Below, one piece after another: positions 23,716 through 32,203 of a stretch of DNA of 64,000 nt; position 1 is the stretch's first letter, and each line of letters starts with the position of its first letter. The translations under genes were made by a program, and so were the position numbers. The notes beneath the pieces were generated by a model. It was not told where the DNA came from. It made no database searches and worked only from the letters and a program-made list of their open reading frames with translations. Source of the DNA: Streptomyces sp. ISL-96 (GTDB taxonomy: Bacteria; Actinomycetota; Actinomycetes; Streptomycetales; Streptomycetaceae); the NCBI RefSeq assembly GCF_018614035.1, contig NZ_JAGGPA010000025.1, forward strand, positions 124,001-188,000, in the 5' to 3' direction.

Positions 23716-25314
23716 TCAGGAGACGCCGCGGCCCAACTCCCACAGCTGCAGGTCGGCCGAGGAATTGAGCGCCCACTCGACGCCGGTGATGTTGTCGCGA
23801 GCGGCTACGTACTGCTTGCCCTGCCACAGCGGCAGCACCGGTACGTCGTTGGCGACGATTTCCTGGATCCGCTCGAACGGCTTCGCGGCCGCGGCCCGGT
23901 CGGCCGCGCGGCGCGACTCGGGGATGAGCTTGTTCCTGGTTTCGCTGTTCACGTACGGGGTGTTGAGGAAGTTGTCCTTGTCCAGGAACGGCGCGACGTA
24001 GTTGTCGGCGTCCGGGAAGTCGGGGAACCAGCCCATGCCGTAGACGGCGTACTCGCCGCGCTTCTGGTTGTCACGGAACTTCGACCACTCGGTGCCCTTG
24101 ATGCTGATGTCGAAGAGCTTCGTGGCGTTGAGCTGCTCCTGGAGCACCTCGAACTCCTTCTTCGTCGCCGTGCCGTAGTGGTCACTCGTGTAGTTCAGCG
24201 TCAGCTTCACCGGTGTACTGATGCCGGCCGCGCTCAGGATGCCCGCGGCGTTCGGCCGGTTCGGCTCGCCGTACTTGTTGAAGAACGCGTTCTGGTGCCC
24301 GGTGATGGTGTTCGGGATGAGCGAGTACAGCGGCTCGGCCGTGGCCGGGTAGACCTCGCTCGCGAGCTCCCCGCGGTCGACGACGGCGGCCAGCGCCTGG
24401 CGCACCGCCCTGTTCTTCACCGTGGAGTCTTCGGTGTCGAAGCCGAGGTAGCGGATTTCCAGGCCGGGCATCTCGACGAGTTCGATGCCCTTGGTCGGGT
24501 TGTCCGACAGGTCCTCGATCTGCTCGGGCCGCAGGGTTCGCGTCATCATGCTGATGTCGCCGTCCCGCAGTGCCTTCTCCATGGACCGGGTGTCGGTGAA
24601 CGACCGCAGTTCGACCTTGTCGTTGCGCAGCTCCAAGTCGCCCTTGTACTCGGGGTTCTTGGTGAAGACGGCCCTGACGACCCGCTCGCCCTCGGTTTCG
24701 GTCTTCAGCGTGTACGGGCCCGAGCCCTCGGCGTCGAATCCATCCCGGAGCTTGTCGCTCTCGTACGTGTCGGAGTCGACGATCCCGGCGGCAGGCGTCG
24801 CGATCTTGTACGGGAACGTGGCGTCCGGCGTCTTCAGGTGGAAGACGATGCCGTGGTCGCCATTGGTCTCGATCGTGTCGATGTTCGACAGCAGCGCGAC
24901 CGGGCCGTTGTTGTTCTTGATCTTCAGCACGCGGTCGATCGAGAACTTGACGTCCTCGGCGGTGAGCGCGTCACCGTCGGCGAACTTCAGCCCGCTGCGC
25001 AGGGTGCAGCGGTAGCTCTCGTTCTGGGTGTCCGTGAAGCCGCACTTGGAGGCCGCGTCCGGCACCGGCTCGCCGCCGCCGCGCGGGACGTGCATCAGCA
25101 TCTGGACGGTCTGCCGCAGGACGTTCCAGGCGCCGGCGTCATAGGCGAACGCCGGGTCGAAGGGCGCGGGCGCGTCCTTCGTCGCGATGAACTGGTCCGT
25201 GGTGCCGACGACGATGGCACCGCCCTTGCCGCCGTTGTCCGCGTCGCCGCACCCGGCGAGCACGGGCGCGAGCAGGCCAATCACAGCCGGCAGCACCAAA
25301 GCCTTGCGGTTCAT
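23716..25314 (-). CDS. ABC transporter family 5 substrate-binding lipoprotein (copy 1)
   Basis: A 532-residue paralogue of the downstream protein. Signal peptide MNRKALVLPAVIGLLAPVLA ends with the lipobox LAGC. Family 5 blocks are YRCTLRSGLKFADGDALTAE, DVKFSIDRVLKIKNNN and GMGWFPDFPDADNYVAPFL. The ATG at 25314 is preceded by GGGAGAA. The two proteins share the same length and the same order of blocks, consistent with tandem duplication. The upstream 500 bases are non-coding and hold several inverted repeats, which may be regulatory. No membrane components are next to it. Peptide binding is inferred from the family. Confidence 0.9.
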   Translation of the reverse strand: MNRKALVLPAVIGLLAPVLAGCGDADNGGKGGAIVVGTTDQFIATKDAPAPFDPAFAYDAGAWNVLRQTVQMLMHVPRGGGEPVPDAASKCGFTDTQNESYRCTLRSGLKFADGDALTAEDVKFSIDRVLKIKNNNGPVALLSNIDTIETNGDHGIVFHLKTPDATFPYKIATPAAGIVDSDTYESDKLRDGFDAEGSGPYTLKTETEGERVVRAVFTKNPEYKGDLELRNDKVELRSFTDTRSMEKALRDGDISMMTRTLRPEQIEDLSDNPTKGIELVEMPGLEIRYLGFDTEDSTVKNRAVRQALAAVVDRGELASEVYPATAEPLYSLIPNTITGHQNAFFNKYGEPNRPNAAGILSAAGISTPVKLTLNYTSDHYGTATKKEFEVLQEQLNATKLFDISIKGTEWSKFRDNQKRGEYAVYGMGWFPDFPDADNYVAPFLDKDNFLNTPYVNSETRNKLIPESRRAADRAAAAKPFERIQEIVANDVPVLPLWQGKQYVAARDNITGVEWALNSSADLQLWELGRGVS

Positions 25315-25811
25315 CCTGGACGTTCTCCCTCATCCGGCACTGGGTTTCAGCGGTGTACGGGACACTCCGCCGCGGCCGCCCGGTCGGGGCGGAGCGATCG
25401 GGCCGGATCAGAGCGATCGGTTCCGTGGCCCCAGCAACTGGTTGAGCGTTGAGGCACGTGGTGATGCGGCGAAGTTCTCATGTTGAGATTAGTGGGAATC
25501 GCCCGGAGGGCTTTACCGGGTGCCGGCCGACCGGTTATCGGTCGGCGATCATATTCCCGGCGGGTCATCGCCGCGGGCCGGGAATGATTCGTACACCACA
25601 CCATCAATCTGGACACAAGGGCGTCAAATACGGTCCGAGAAGGCCGCTTTGACGCCCTCGGGCGCCGAGCGGGACGTGCCCGGGGGTGACTAACGTCACC
25701 AGACCAAGGCTTATGGGCGGCTGTGCATTTCCGGCTGCGTGTGTGACGGAAAATGCACGGCCCAATGCCCTCGGTTTCCGCCCAATAGTGCGAATACGCT
25801 CAGTGCGCGGT
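25315..25811. other. 500-base intergenic region with several inverted repeats
   Basis: No protein-like frame is seen. Notable pieces: direct repeat GAGCGATCGG at 25392-25401 and 25411-25420; hairpin GCCGACCG-gttat-CGGTCGGC at 25526-25546; hairpin GGTGAC-TAAC-GTCACC at 25685-25700; and a longer inverted repeat with arms GTGCATTTCCG (25723-25733) and CGGAAAATGCAC (25747-25758), one bulge. The last probably terminates the HAD gene, whose stop is at 25812. The rest should hold the promoter of the substrate-binding genes and may include a leader or small RNA. Confidence 0.55.
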
Positions 25812-26513
25812 TCAGTTCATCCGTGTGATCAAAGTCGTGAGAAAGGCGAGATCGACTTCTTCGAGCGATCCCACGACCACCCGGCCGCGTGCGGGCGCGA
25901 TCGGCGCGACGGACGGGACGGCCACCACGCGGCAGCCGGCCGCCTCGGCGGCGGCCACACCGGTCGCCGTGTCCTCGACGACCGCGCATCTGCCGGGCTC
26001 GGCACCGAGCAGCGCGGCGGCGTGCAGATACGGGTCGGGGTGCGGTTTCGTACGGGCCACCTCGTCGCCCGCGACCGTGTGCGTGAACATCTCGCGGCCC
26101 AGCGTCTCCAGGACGCGGTCGATGATGCGCCGGTGCGAGGCGGAGACCAGGGCGGTGGGCACCTCGTGCGCCGCCAGTTCCGCGAGCAGCCGCGCCGCGC
26201 CGGGCATCAGCGGCACTCCCCGCCCGATGCGCTTCTCGAAGCGGTCGTTGAGCAGCACCGTGAGCTCGGGCAGCGTGATGTCCGCGCCGGTGACCTCGAT
26301 GAGGTAGCCCGCGCTGCGGGTCATCGGCCCGCCGACCACCACGTCGCGCCACGCCTCGTCCAGCGCATGCCCGAGGTCCGCGAAGACCTCCGCCTCGACC
26401 TCCCACCAGAAACCTTCGGTGTCGACCAGGGTTCCGTCCATGTCGAGGAAGACGGCCTGCAGTGCGGAGCCTTCGGCCGTACGGGTACTGGGCGCGGGGA
26501 CGGTACTGGTCAT
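25812..26513 (-). CDS. HAD-superfamily hydrolase (beta-phosphoglucomutase-like/phosphatase)
   Basis: A 233-residue HAD protein. Motif I is VFLDMDGTLVDTEGFW (nucleophile Asp and acid Asp), a helical cap follows (about 35-95), motif II is ALVSAS, motif III Lys lies in VARTKPHPDPYL and motif IV is CAVVEDTATGVAAAEAAG. It should hydrolyse or shift phosphate on a small metabolite; the exact substrate is not told by sequence. It lies 99 bp downstream of metH on the same strand with a hairpin between, which is a common Streptomyces neighbourhood. ATG 26513 follows AGGAGG. Confidence 0.92.
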   Translation of the reverse strand: MTSTVPAPSTRTAEGSALQAVFLDMDGTLVDTEGFWWEVEAEVFADLGHALDEAWRDVVVGGPMTRSAGYLIEVTGADITLPELTVLLNDRFEKRIGRGVPLMPGAARLLAELAAHEVPTALVSASHRRIIDRVLETLGREMFTHTVAGDEVARTKPHPDPYLHAAALLGAEPGRCAVVEDTATGVAAAEAAGCRVVAVPSVAPIAPARGRVVVGSLEEVDLAFLTTLITRMN

Positions 26514-26540
26514 CCGGGCACACCTCCTGAAGGGACGAGA

Positions 26541-26577
26541 AGGCCGGCCGTCTCCCCAGGTGGGAAGGCGACCGGCC
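26541..26577. terminator. Imperfect hairpin after metH
   Basis: AGGCCGG and a further stretch pair with the mirror arm ending ACCGGCCT, with three mismatches. Located between the metH stop (26613, minus) and the HAD gene start (26513). Confidence 0.65.
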
Positions 26578-26612
26578 TGCGCTGGACCGACCAGTGTACG
26601 ACTCGTCCGGAC

Positions 26613-29600
26613 TTAGCGCGCGTTGAAGTACTTCGCCTCGGGATGGTGAATGACGATCGCGTCGGTGGACTGCTCCGGATGGAGCTGGAACTCCTCCGAG
26701 AGGTGGACACCGATGCGCTCCGGCTGCAGCAGATCGGCGATCTTCGCGCGGTCCTCCAGGTCCGGGCACGCCCCGTAACCGAGGGAGAAGCGCGCGCCGC
26801 GGTACTTCAGCGCGAACATGTCCTCCACGGCGTCGGGGTCCTCTCCCCCGAAGCCGAGCTCGCTGCGGACGCGGGCGTGCCAGTACTCGGCGAGCGCCTC
26901 CGCCAACTGGACGGACAGCCCGTGCAGTTCGAGGTAGTCACGGTAGGAGTTCGACTCGAACAGCTCGGCCGTGGCCTCGCCGATCTTCGATCCCACGGTG
27001 ACGACCTGGAGCCCGACCACGTCCGTCTCGCCGGACTCCTCCGGGCGGAAGAAGTCCGCGAGGCACAGGCGGCGGCCGCGGCGCTGGCGGGGGAAGGTGA
27101 AGCGGGTGCGCTCGGATCCGTCGTCGTTGAGGAGGATCAGGTCGTCGCCCTTGGAGTGGCAGGGGAAGTACCCGTAGACGACGGCGGCTTCGAGCAGGTT
27201 CTTCGTGTGGAGCTGCTCCAGCCAGCCGCGCAGCCGGGGCCGGCCCTCGGTCTCGACGAGCTCTTCGTACGTCGGCCCGTCACCGGTCCGCGCCTGCTTG
27301 AGGCCCCACTGGCCCTTGAACAGCGCGCCCTCGTCGAGCCAGGAGGCGTACTCCTTCAGGCCGATGCCCTTGACGACGCGGGTGCCCCAGAACGGCGGCT
27401 CCGGGATCCGGTTGTCGGTGGAGACGTCGGAGCGTACGGAACCTTCGGGCTCTTCGACTTCCAGCACGGCGGCCGTGGCCTTCGTCGGGACGCGGCGCTG
27501 CTTGAGCTCGGGGAGCTTGGCGCCGGGGACGCCCCGCTTGACGCCGATCAGGGCGTCCATCAGGCGCAGTCCCTCGAACGCGTCGCGGGCGTAGCGGACT
27601 TCGCCCTCGTAGATCTCGTGCAGATCCTGTTCGACGTACGCCCTCGTCAGCGCGGCACCGCCGAGGATGACCGGGAAGTCGGCGGCCATCTTGCGCTGGT
27701 TGAGCTCCTGGAGGTTCTCCTTCATGATCACGGTGGACTTCACCAGGAGACCCGACATGCCGATGACGTCGGCGCGGTGCTCCTCGGCGGCCTCCAGGAT
27801 CGCGGAGACGGGCTGCTTGATACCAAGGTTGACGACCGTGTAGCCATTGTTGGACAGGATGATGTCGACGAGATTCTTTCCGATGTCGTGAACGTCGCCG
27901 CGGACGGTGGCCAGCACGATCGTGCCCTTGCCCTCGTCGTCCGTCTTCTCCATGTGCGGCTCCAGGTAGGCCACCGCGGTCTTCATGACCTCGGCGGACT
28001 GGAGCACGAACGGCAGCTGCATCTGGCCGGAGCCGAAGAGCTCACCGACGACCTTCATGCCCTCCAGCAGCGTGTCATTGACGATCTCCAGTGCGGGCCG
28101 CTCGGTCAGCGCCTCGTCGAGGTCGGCCTCCAGGCCCTTCTTCTCGCCGTCGATGATCCGGCGCTGAAGCCGCTCGTCGAGCGGGAGCGCGAGAAGCTCC
28201 TCCGCCTTGCCGGCCTTCATGGACTTCGTGTCGACGCCCTCGAACAGCTCCAGGAACCGCTGCAGGGGGTCGTAACCCTCCGCACGGCGGTCGTAGATCA
28301 GGTCGAGGGCGACCTGGATCTGCTCCTCGCCGAGGCGGGCGATCGGAAGGATCTTCGACGCGTGCACGATCGCCGAGTCCAGGCCCGCCTTCACGCACTC
28401 GTCGAGGAAGACGGAGTTCAGGACGATGCGGGCGGCCGGGTTCAGGCCGAAGGAGATGTTCGACAGGCCCAGCGTGGTCTGCACGTCCGGGTGGCGCCGC
28501 TTGAGCTCGCGGATGGCCTCGATCGTGTTGACGCCGTCCTTGCGGGACTCCTCCTGGCCGGTGCAGATGGTGAAGGTGAGGCAGTCGATGAGGATGTCCG
28601 ACTCGTGGATGCCCCAGTTGCCGGTCAGGTCGGCGATGATCCGCTCGGCGATGGCGACCTTGTGCTCGACCGAGCGGGCCTGGCCCTCCTCGTCGATGGT
28701 CAGCGCCATCAGCGCGGCGCCGTGCTCCTGCGCCAGCTTGGTGACCTTCTGGAAGCGGGACTCGGGCCCGTCGCCGTCCTCGTAGTTGACCGAGTTGATG
28801 ACGGCGCGGCCGCCGAGCTTCTCCAGGCCGGCCCGCAGCACGTCCAGCTCGGTGGAGTCCAGCACGATGGGAAGGGTGGAGGCGGTCGCGAACCGGCCGG
28901 CCAGCTCGGCCATGTCGGCGGCGCCGTCACGGCCGACGTAGTCGACGCAGAGGTCGAGCATGTGCGCGCCCTCGCGGATCTGGTCGCGGGCCATCTCCAC
29001 GCAGTCGTCCCAGCGGCCCTCCAGCATGGCCTCGCGGAACTTCTTCGACCCGTTGGCGTTCGTACGCTCGCCGATGGCCAGGTACGACGTGTCCTGGCGG
29101 AAGGGGACGGTCTGGTAGAGGGAGGCGGCGCCGGGCTCGGGGCGCGGGTCGCGGGGGGCCGGGGTGAGGTCACGTACCCGCTCGACGACCTGGCGCAGGT
29201 GCTCGGGCGTCGTACCGCAGCAGCCGCCCACCAGGGAGAGGCCGTAGTCGCGTACGAACGCCTCCTGGGCGTCGGCCAGCTCCTCGGCCGACAGGGGGTA
29301 GTGCGCGCCGTTCTTGCCGAGGACGGGCAGGCCGGCGTTGGGCATGGCGGAGATCGGGACGCGCGAGTGGCGGGCGAGGTAGCGCAGGTGCTCGCTCATC
29401 TCGGCCGGGCCGGTGGCGCAGTTCAGGCCGATCATGTCGATGCCGAGCGGCTCCAGCGCGGTGAGCGCGGCGCCGATCTCGGAGCCCAGCAGCATGGTGC
29501 CGGTGGTCTCGACGGTCACGGAGCAGATCAGGGGGACGCTGATGCCGGCGACGTCCATGGCGCGGCGGGCGCCGATGATCGCCGACTTGGTCTGGAGCAG

Positions 29601-30131
29601 GTCCTGGGTGGTCTCCACCAGGAGCGCGTCCGCGCCGCCCGCGAGCATGCCTTCGGCGTTCTGCTGGTAGGCGTCGCGCAGCGTGATGTACGGGGCGTGG
29701 CCCAGCGTCGGCAGCTTCGTACCGGGTCCCATGGACCCCAGCACCCAGCGCTGGCGGCCGTCCTTGGCCGCGAACTCGTCCGCGACCTCGCGGGCGATAC
29801 GGGCGCCCGACTCGGACAGCTCGAAGACGCGCTCGGGGATGTCGTACTCGGCGAGCGCGGCGAAATTCGCGCCGAAGGTGTTGGTCTCGACGCAGTCCAC
29901 GCCGACCGCGAAGTACTCCTCGTGGACGGTACGCACGATGTCCGGGCGGGTGATGTTGAGGATCTCGTTGCAGCCTTCGAGGTTCTCGAAGTCCTCGAGG
30001 CTGGGGTCCTGCGCCTGGAGCATGGTGCCCATCGCCCCGTCGGCGACCACGACTCGACTGGCGAGTGCTTCGCGGAGGGCGTCTGCGCGGCTGCTGTGGC
30101 TGGCAGGCGTTGGGGTTGGCAACGAGGCCAT
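26613..30131 (-). CDS. metH: Cobalamin-dependent methionine synthase MetH
   Basis: A 1172-residue enzyme that moves methyl from 5-methyl-tetrahydrofolate through cobalamin to homocysteine. Domains in order: homocysteine-binding (about 20-330, zinc cysteines in GLNCATGPAE and GGCCGTTPEH), pterin-binding (about 350-620, with NERTNANGSKKFREAML-like start), cobalamin cap and B12-binding (about 640-880, with DVHDIGKN near 745 giving the His ligand), and the SAM-dependent reactivation domain (about 900-1172). ATG 30131 follows GGGAGC. The open frame runs 280 codons upstream but that part has no MetH similarity and overlaps gylR. No B12-box or SAH riboswitch is visible upstream. A conserved intergenic start with gylR is divergent. 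Confidence 0.97.
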   Translation of the reverse strand: MASLPTPTPASHSSRADALREALASRVVVADGAMGTMLQAQDPSLEDFENLEGCNEILNITRPDIVRTVHEEYFAVGVDCVETNTFGANFAALAEYDIPERVFELSESGARIAREVADEFAAKDGRQRWVLGSMGPGTKLPTLGHAPYITLRDAYQQNAEGMLAGGADALLVETTQDLLQTKSAIIGARRAMDVAGISVPLICSVTVETTGTMLLGSEIGAALTALEPLGIDMIGLNCATGPAEMSEHLRYLARHSRVPISAMPNAGLPVLGKNGAHYPLSAEELADAQEAFVRDYGLSLVGGCCGTTPEHLRQVVERVRDLTPAPRDPRPEPGAASLYQTVPFRQDTSYLAIGERTNANGSKKFREAMLEGRWDDCVEMARDQIREGAHMLDLCVDYVGRDGAADMAELAGRFATASTLPIVLDSTELDVLRAGLEKLGGRAVINSVNYEDGDGPESRFQKVTKLAQEHGAALMALTIDEEGQARSVEHKVAIAERIIADLTGNWGIHESDILIDCLTFTICTGQEESRKDGVNTIEAIRELKRRHPDVQTTLGLSNISFGLNPAARIVLNSVFLDECVKAGLDSAIVHASKILPIARLGEEQIQVALDLIYDRRAEGYDPLQRFLELFEGVDTKSMKAGKAEELLALPLDERLQRRIIDGEKKGLEADLDEALTERPALEIVNDTLLEGMKVVGELFGSGQMQLPFVLQSAEVMKTAVAYLEPHMEKTDDEGKGTIVLATVRGDVHDIGKNLVDIILSNNGYTVVNLGIKQPVSAILEAAEEHRADVIGMSGLLVKSTVIMKENLQELNQRKMAADFPVILGGAALTRAYVEQDLHEIYEGEVRYARDAFEGLRLMDALIGVKRGVPGAKLPELKQRRVPTKATAAVLEVEEPEGSVRSDVSTDNRIPEPPFWGTRVVKGIGLKEYASWLDEGALFKGQWGLKQARTGDGPTYEELVETEGRPRLRGWLEQLHTKNLLEAAVVYGYFPCHSKGDDLILLNDDGSERTRFTFPRQRRGRRLCLADFFRPEESGETDVVGLQVVTVGSKIGEATAELFESNSYRDYLELHGLSVQLAEALAEYWHARVRSELGFGGEDPDAVEDMFALKYRGARFSLGYGACPDLEDRAKIADLLQPERIGVHLSEEFQLHPEQSTDAIVIHHPEAKYFNAR

Positions 30132-30359
30132 GGATCTGCTCCCTGGGGTGCGACGGCTGTCGGCTTTGCGGCTTCCCGGCGGAAGGCGCACCTGGCCAGC
30201 GTAGCCGTGACCCCGTCCGCGGCGTGAAGGCGTCCCACGGGGCGGACGGTGTCGTGCTCTGATGGCTCCCGGTCGCCGGGCGGGCTCCCGACGGTGACAC
30301 CAGGTCGGCATGAGCCGATAGTGTTCAGCATTGTCGAACCGAGGTGGAGGTGGCCGAGC

Positions 30360-31127
30360 ATGGCGAAGAACATCCAGTCGCTCGAGCGGGCGGCAGCGAT
30401 GCTGCGTCTGCTCGCGGGTGGCGAGCGCAGGCTCGGCCTTTCCGAAGTGGCCTCGTCCCTCGGACTTGCCAAGGGTACGGCGCACGGGATCCTTCGCACC
30501 CTCCAGGCGGAGGGTTTTGTCGAACAGGATTCCGCCTCCGGCCGCTATCAGCTCGGCGCCGAGCTGCTGCGCCTCGGCAGCACCTATCTGGACGTGCACG
30601 AGCTGCGCGCCCGCGCGCTGGTGTGGACCGACGACCTGGCCCGCTCCAGCGGCGAGAGCGTCTACCTGGGCGTACTGCACCAGAAGGGCGTACTGATCGT
30701 CCACCACGTCTTCCGGCCGGACGACAGCCGGCAGGTGCTGGAGGTCGGCGCGATGCAGCCGCTGCACTCCTCCGCCTTGGGCAAGGTGCTGTCGGCGTAC
30801 GACCCGGTGGCGCACAACGAGGTCGTCGAGACCGAGCACAAGACCTTCACTCCGCGCACGATCACGGACGTGGACGACTTCGAGAAGGTGCTCGACCTGA
30901 CCCGGGCGCGCGGCTGGGCCGCCGACGTGGAGGAGACCTGGGAGGGCGTGGCCTCGATCGCCGCCCCCATCCACGACCGGCGGCGGATGCCCGTCGGCGC
31001 GGTCGGCGTCACCGGCGCGGTGGAGCGGGTCTGCGGTGAGGGCGGAGAGCTCCGTGGCGACCTCGTTGCGGCCGTACGGGACTGCGCCCGTGCGGTGTCC
31101 CGTGACCTGGGTGCCGGGCGTTTCTGA
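30360..31127 (+). CDS. gylR: IclR-family glycerol operon regulator GylR
   Basis: A 255-residue IclR protein. N-terminal winged helix (SLERAAAMLRLLAGGERRLG, then LSEVASSLGLAKGTAHGILR) and an effector domain from about 75 with HHVFRPDDSRQVLEVGAMQP and SSALGKVLSAYD. In S. coelicolor GylR represses the glycerol operon and its own gene and is relieved by glycerol or glycerol 3-phosphate. ATG 30360 lies after GGTGGAGG. It is 247 bp upstream of glpF on the same strand, divergent from metH. The intergenic palindrome before glpF is a candidate target. Confidence 0.94.
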   Translation: MAKNIQSLERAAAMLRLLAGGERRLGLSEVASSLGLAKGTAHGILRTLQAEGFVEQDSASGRYQLGAELLRLGSTYLDVHELRARALVWTDDLARSSGESVYLGVLHQKGVLIVHHVFRPDDSRQVLEVGAMQPLHSSALGKVLSAYDPVAHNEVVETEHKTFTPRTITDVDDFEKVLDLTRARGWAADVEETWEGVASIAAPIHDRRRMPVGAVGVTGAVERVCGEGGELRGDLVAAVRDCARAVSRDLGAGRF

Positions 31128-31230
31128 GGCGCGTACAGCCCTCCCCTGTCACGCTGGTAACGATCGCGACACCCGGTCGCAGAACTCTTGACGCGCGTGT
31201 TAACCGGGGGCAAAACTGCCGTTCATCGGT

Positions 31231-31241
31231 CGGCAATGCCG
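31231..31241. promoter_or_regulatory. Candidate GylR operator before glpF
   Basis: The palindrome CGGCAATGCCG sits in a region with the half-site CGGCAAT repeated at 31251-31257. It is 134 bp ahead of the glpF start. A -10-like TAGAGT lies at 31264-31269 with no convincing -35 in the right place, although a TTGACG occurs at about 31188. Assignment to GylR is by position. Confidence 0.45.
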
Positions 31242-31374
31242 AACACCTACCGGCAATACGCGCTAGAGTGTGGCAACGCCAAGGGACCGGGCTAGGCCCT
31301 CACCGAGGGCGCGAACCACCCGGAGGGACCCGGGGTTCGCCTTTCCCCTGGACGCAAGGACAAAGGAGTCGCGG

Positions 31375-32163
31375 GTGTCTACCTCCGACATCTTCATCGG
31401 CGAGATCATTGGTACCGCCGTACTCATCCTGCTCGGCGCAGGCGTCGTCGCCGCCGTCGTGCTCAAGCGCTCGAAGGCGCAGAACGCCGGCTGGCTGGCC
31501 ATCACCTTCGGGTGGGGCTTCGCGGTCTTGACTGCCGTCTACATGACGGGCAGCCTCTCCGGCGCCCACCTCAACCCGGCGGTCACCGTCGGCATCGCGA
31601 TCAAGGACGGCGACTGGAGCGACGTTCCGGTCTACATCGCCGGCCAGATACTCGGCGCGATGATCGGCGCCACCCTGGTCTGGATCGCGTACTACGGCCA
31701 GTTCCAGGCCCACCTCACGGACCCGGAAATCCTCGCGGAGCAGCCCGCCGAGGAAGGCATGGTCGACCAGAAGGCCGCCCCCAAGGCCGGCCCCGTGCTC
31801 GGCATCTTCTCCACCGGTCCTGAGATCCGGAACGTCTGGCAGAACCTCGCCACCGAGATCATCGGCACCGTCGTGCTCGTCCTCGCGGTCCTCACCCAGG
31901 GCCTCAACGACAGCGGCAAGGGTCTCGGAGCCGTCGGCGGACTGATGGTCGCCCTCGTCGTGGTCGGCATCGGCCTCTCGCTCGGCGGCCCGACCGGCTA
32001 CGCGATCAACCCGGCCCGTGACCTCGGGCCGCGCATCGTCCACGCCCTGCTCCCGCTGCCGAACAAGGGCGGCTCCGACTGGGGCTACGCCTGGATCCCC
32101 GTCGTCGGCCCGCTGGCCGGCGCGGCGATCGCCGCGGGTATCTACAACATCGCGTTTGTCTGA
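31375..32163 (+). CDS. glpF: Glycerol uptake facilitator (aquaglyceroporin)
   Basis: A 262-residue MIP channel (gylC in S. coelicolor). Six spans and the two half-helix NPA motifs GAHLNPAVT and GYAINPARD are present, the latter followed by the Asp typical of glycerol channels (GlpF type). A Lys/Ala-rich loop around 130-150 is longer than in E. coli GlpF. GTG 31375 has AAAGGAG seven bases upstream. It begins the glpF-glpK-glpD operon and lets glycerol diffuse in for GlpK to trap. Confidence 0.96.
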   Translation: MSTSDIFIGEIIGTAVLILLGAGVVAAVVLKRSKAQNAGWLAITFGWGFAVLTAVYMTGSLSGAHLNPAVTVGIAIKDGDWSDVPVYIAGQILGAMIGATLVWIAYYGQFQAHLTDPEILAEQPAEEGMVDQKAAPKAGPVLGIFSTGPEIRNVWQNLATEIIGTVVLVLAVLTQGLNDSGKGLGAVGGLMVALVVVGIGLSLGGPTGYAINPARDLGPRIVHALLPLPNKGGSDWGYAWIPVVGPLAGAAIAAGIYNIAFV

Positions 32164-32203
32164 GCCGACCGGCCGACCCTCTACAGACCTCCGGGAGCAC
32201 ACC

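Noticed and set aside
29170..30300. Large open frames on the opposite strand or other frames across metH, mshC, the RecD2-like gene and others
   Set aside because: They are shadows produced by high GC at third positions; their protein sequences are rich in Arg/Pro/Ala with no family motifs.
30132..30359. Possible B12 or SAH riboswitch upstream of metH
   Set aside because: I looked on the minus strand for a B12-box and for the conserved SAH-switch core and found neither. The region also must hold the gylR promoter.
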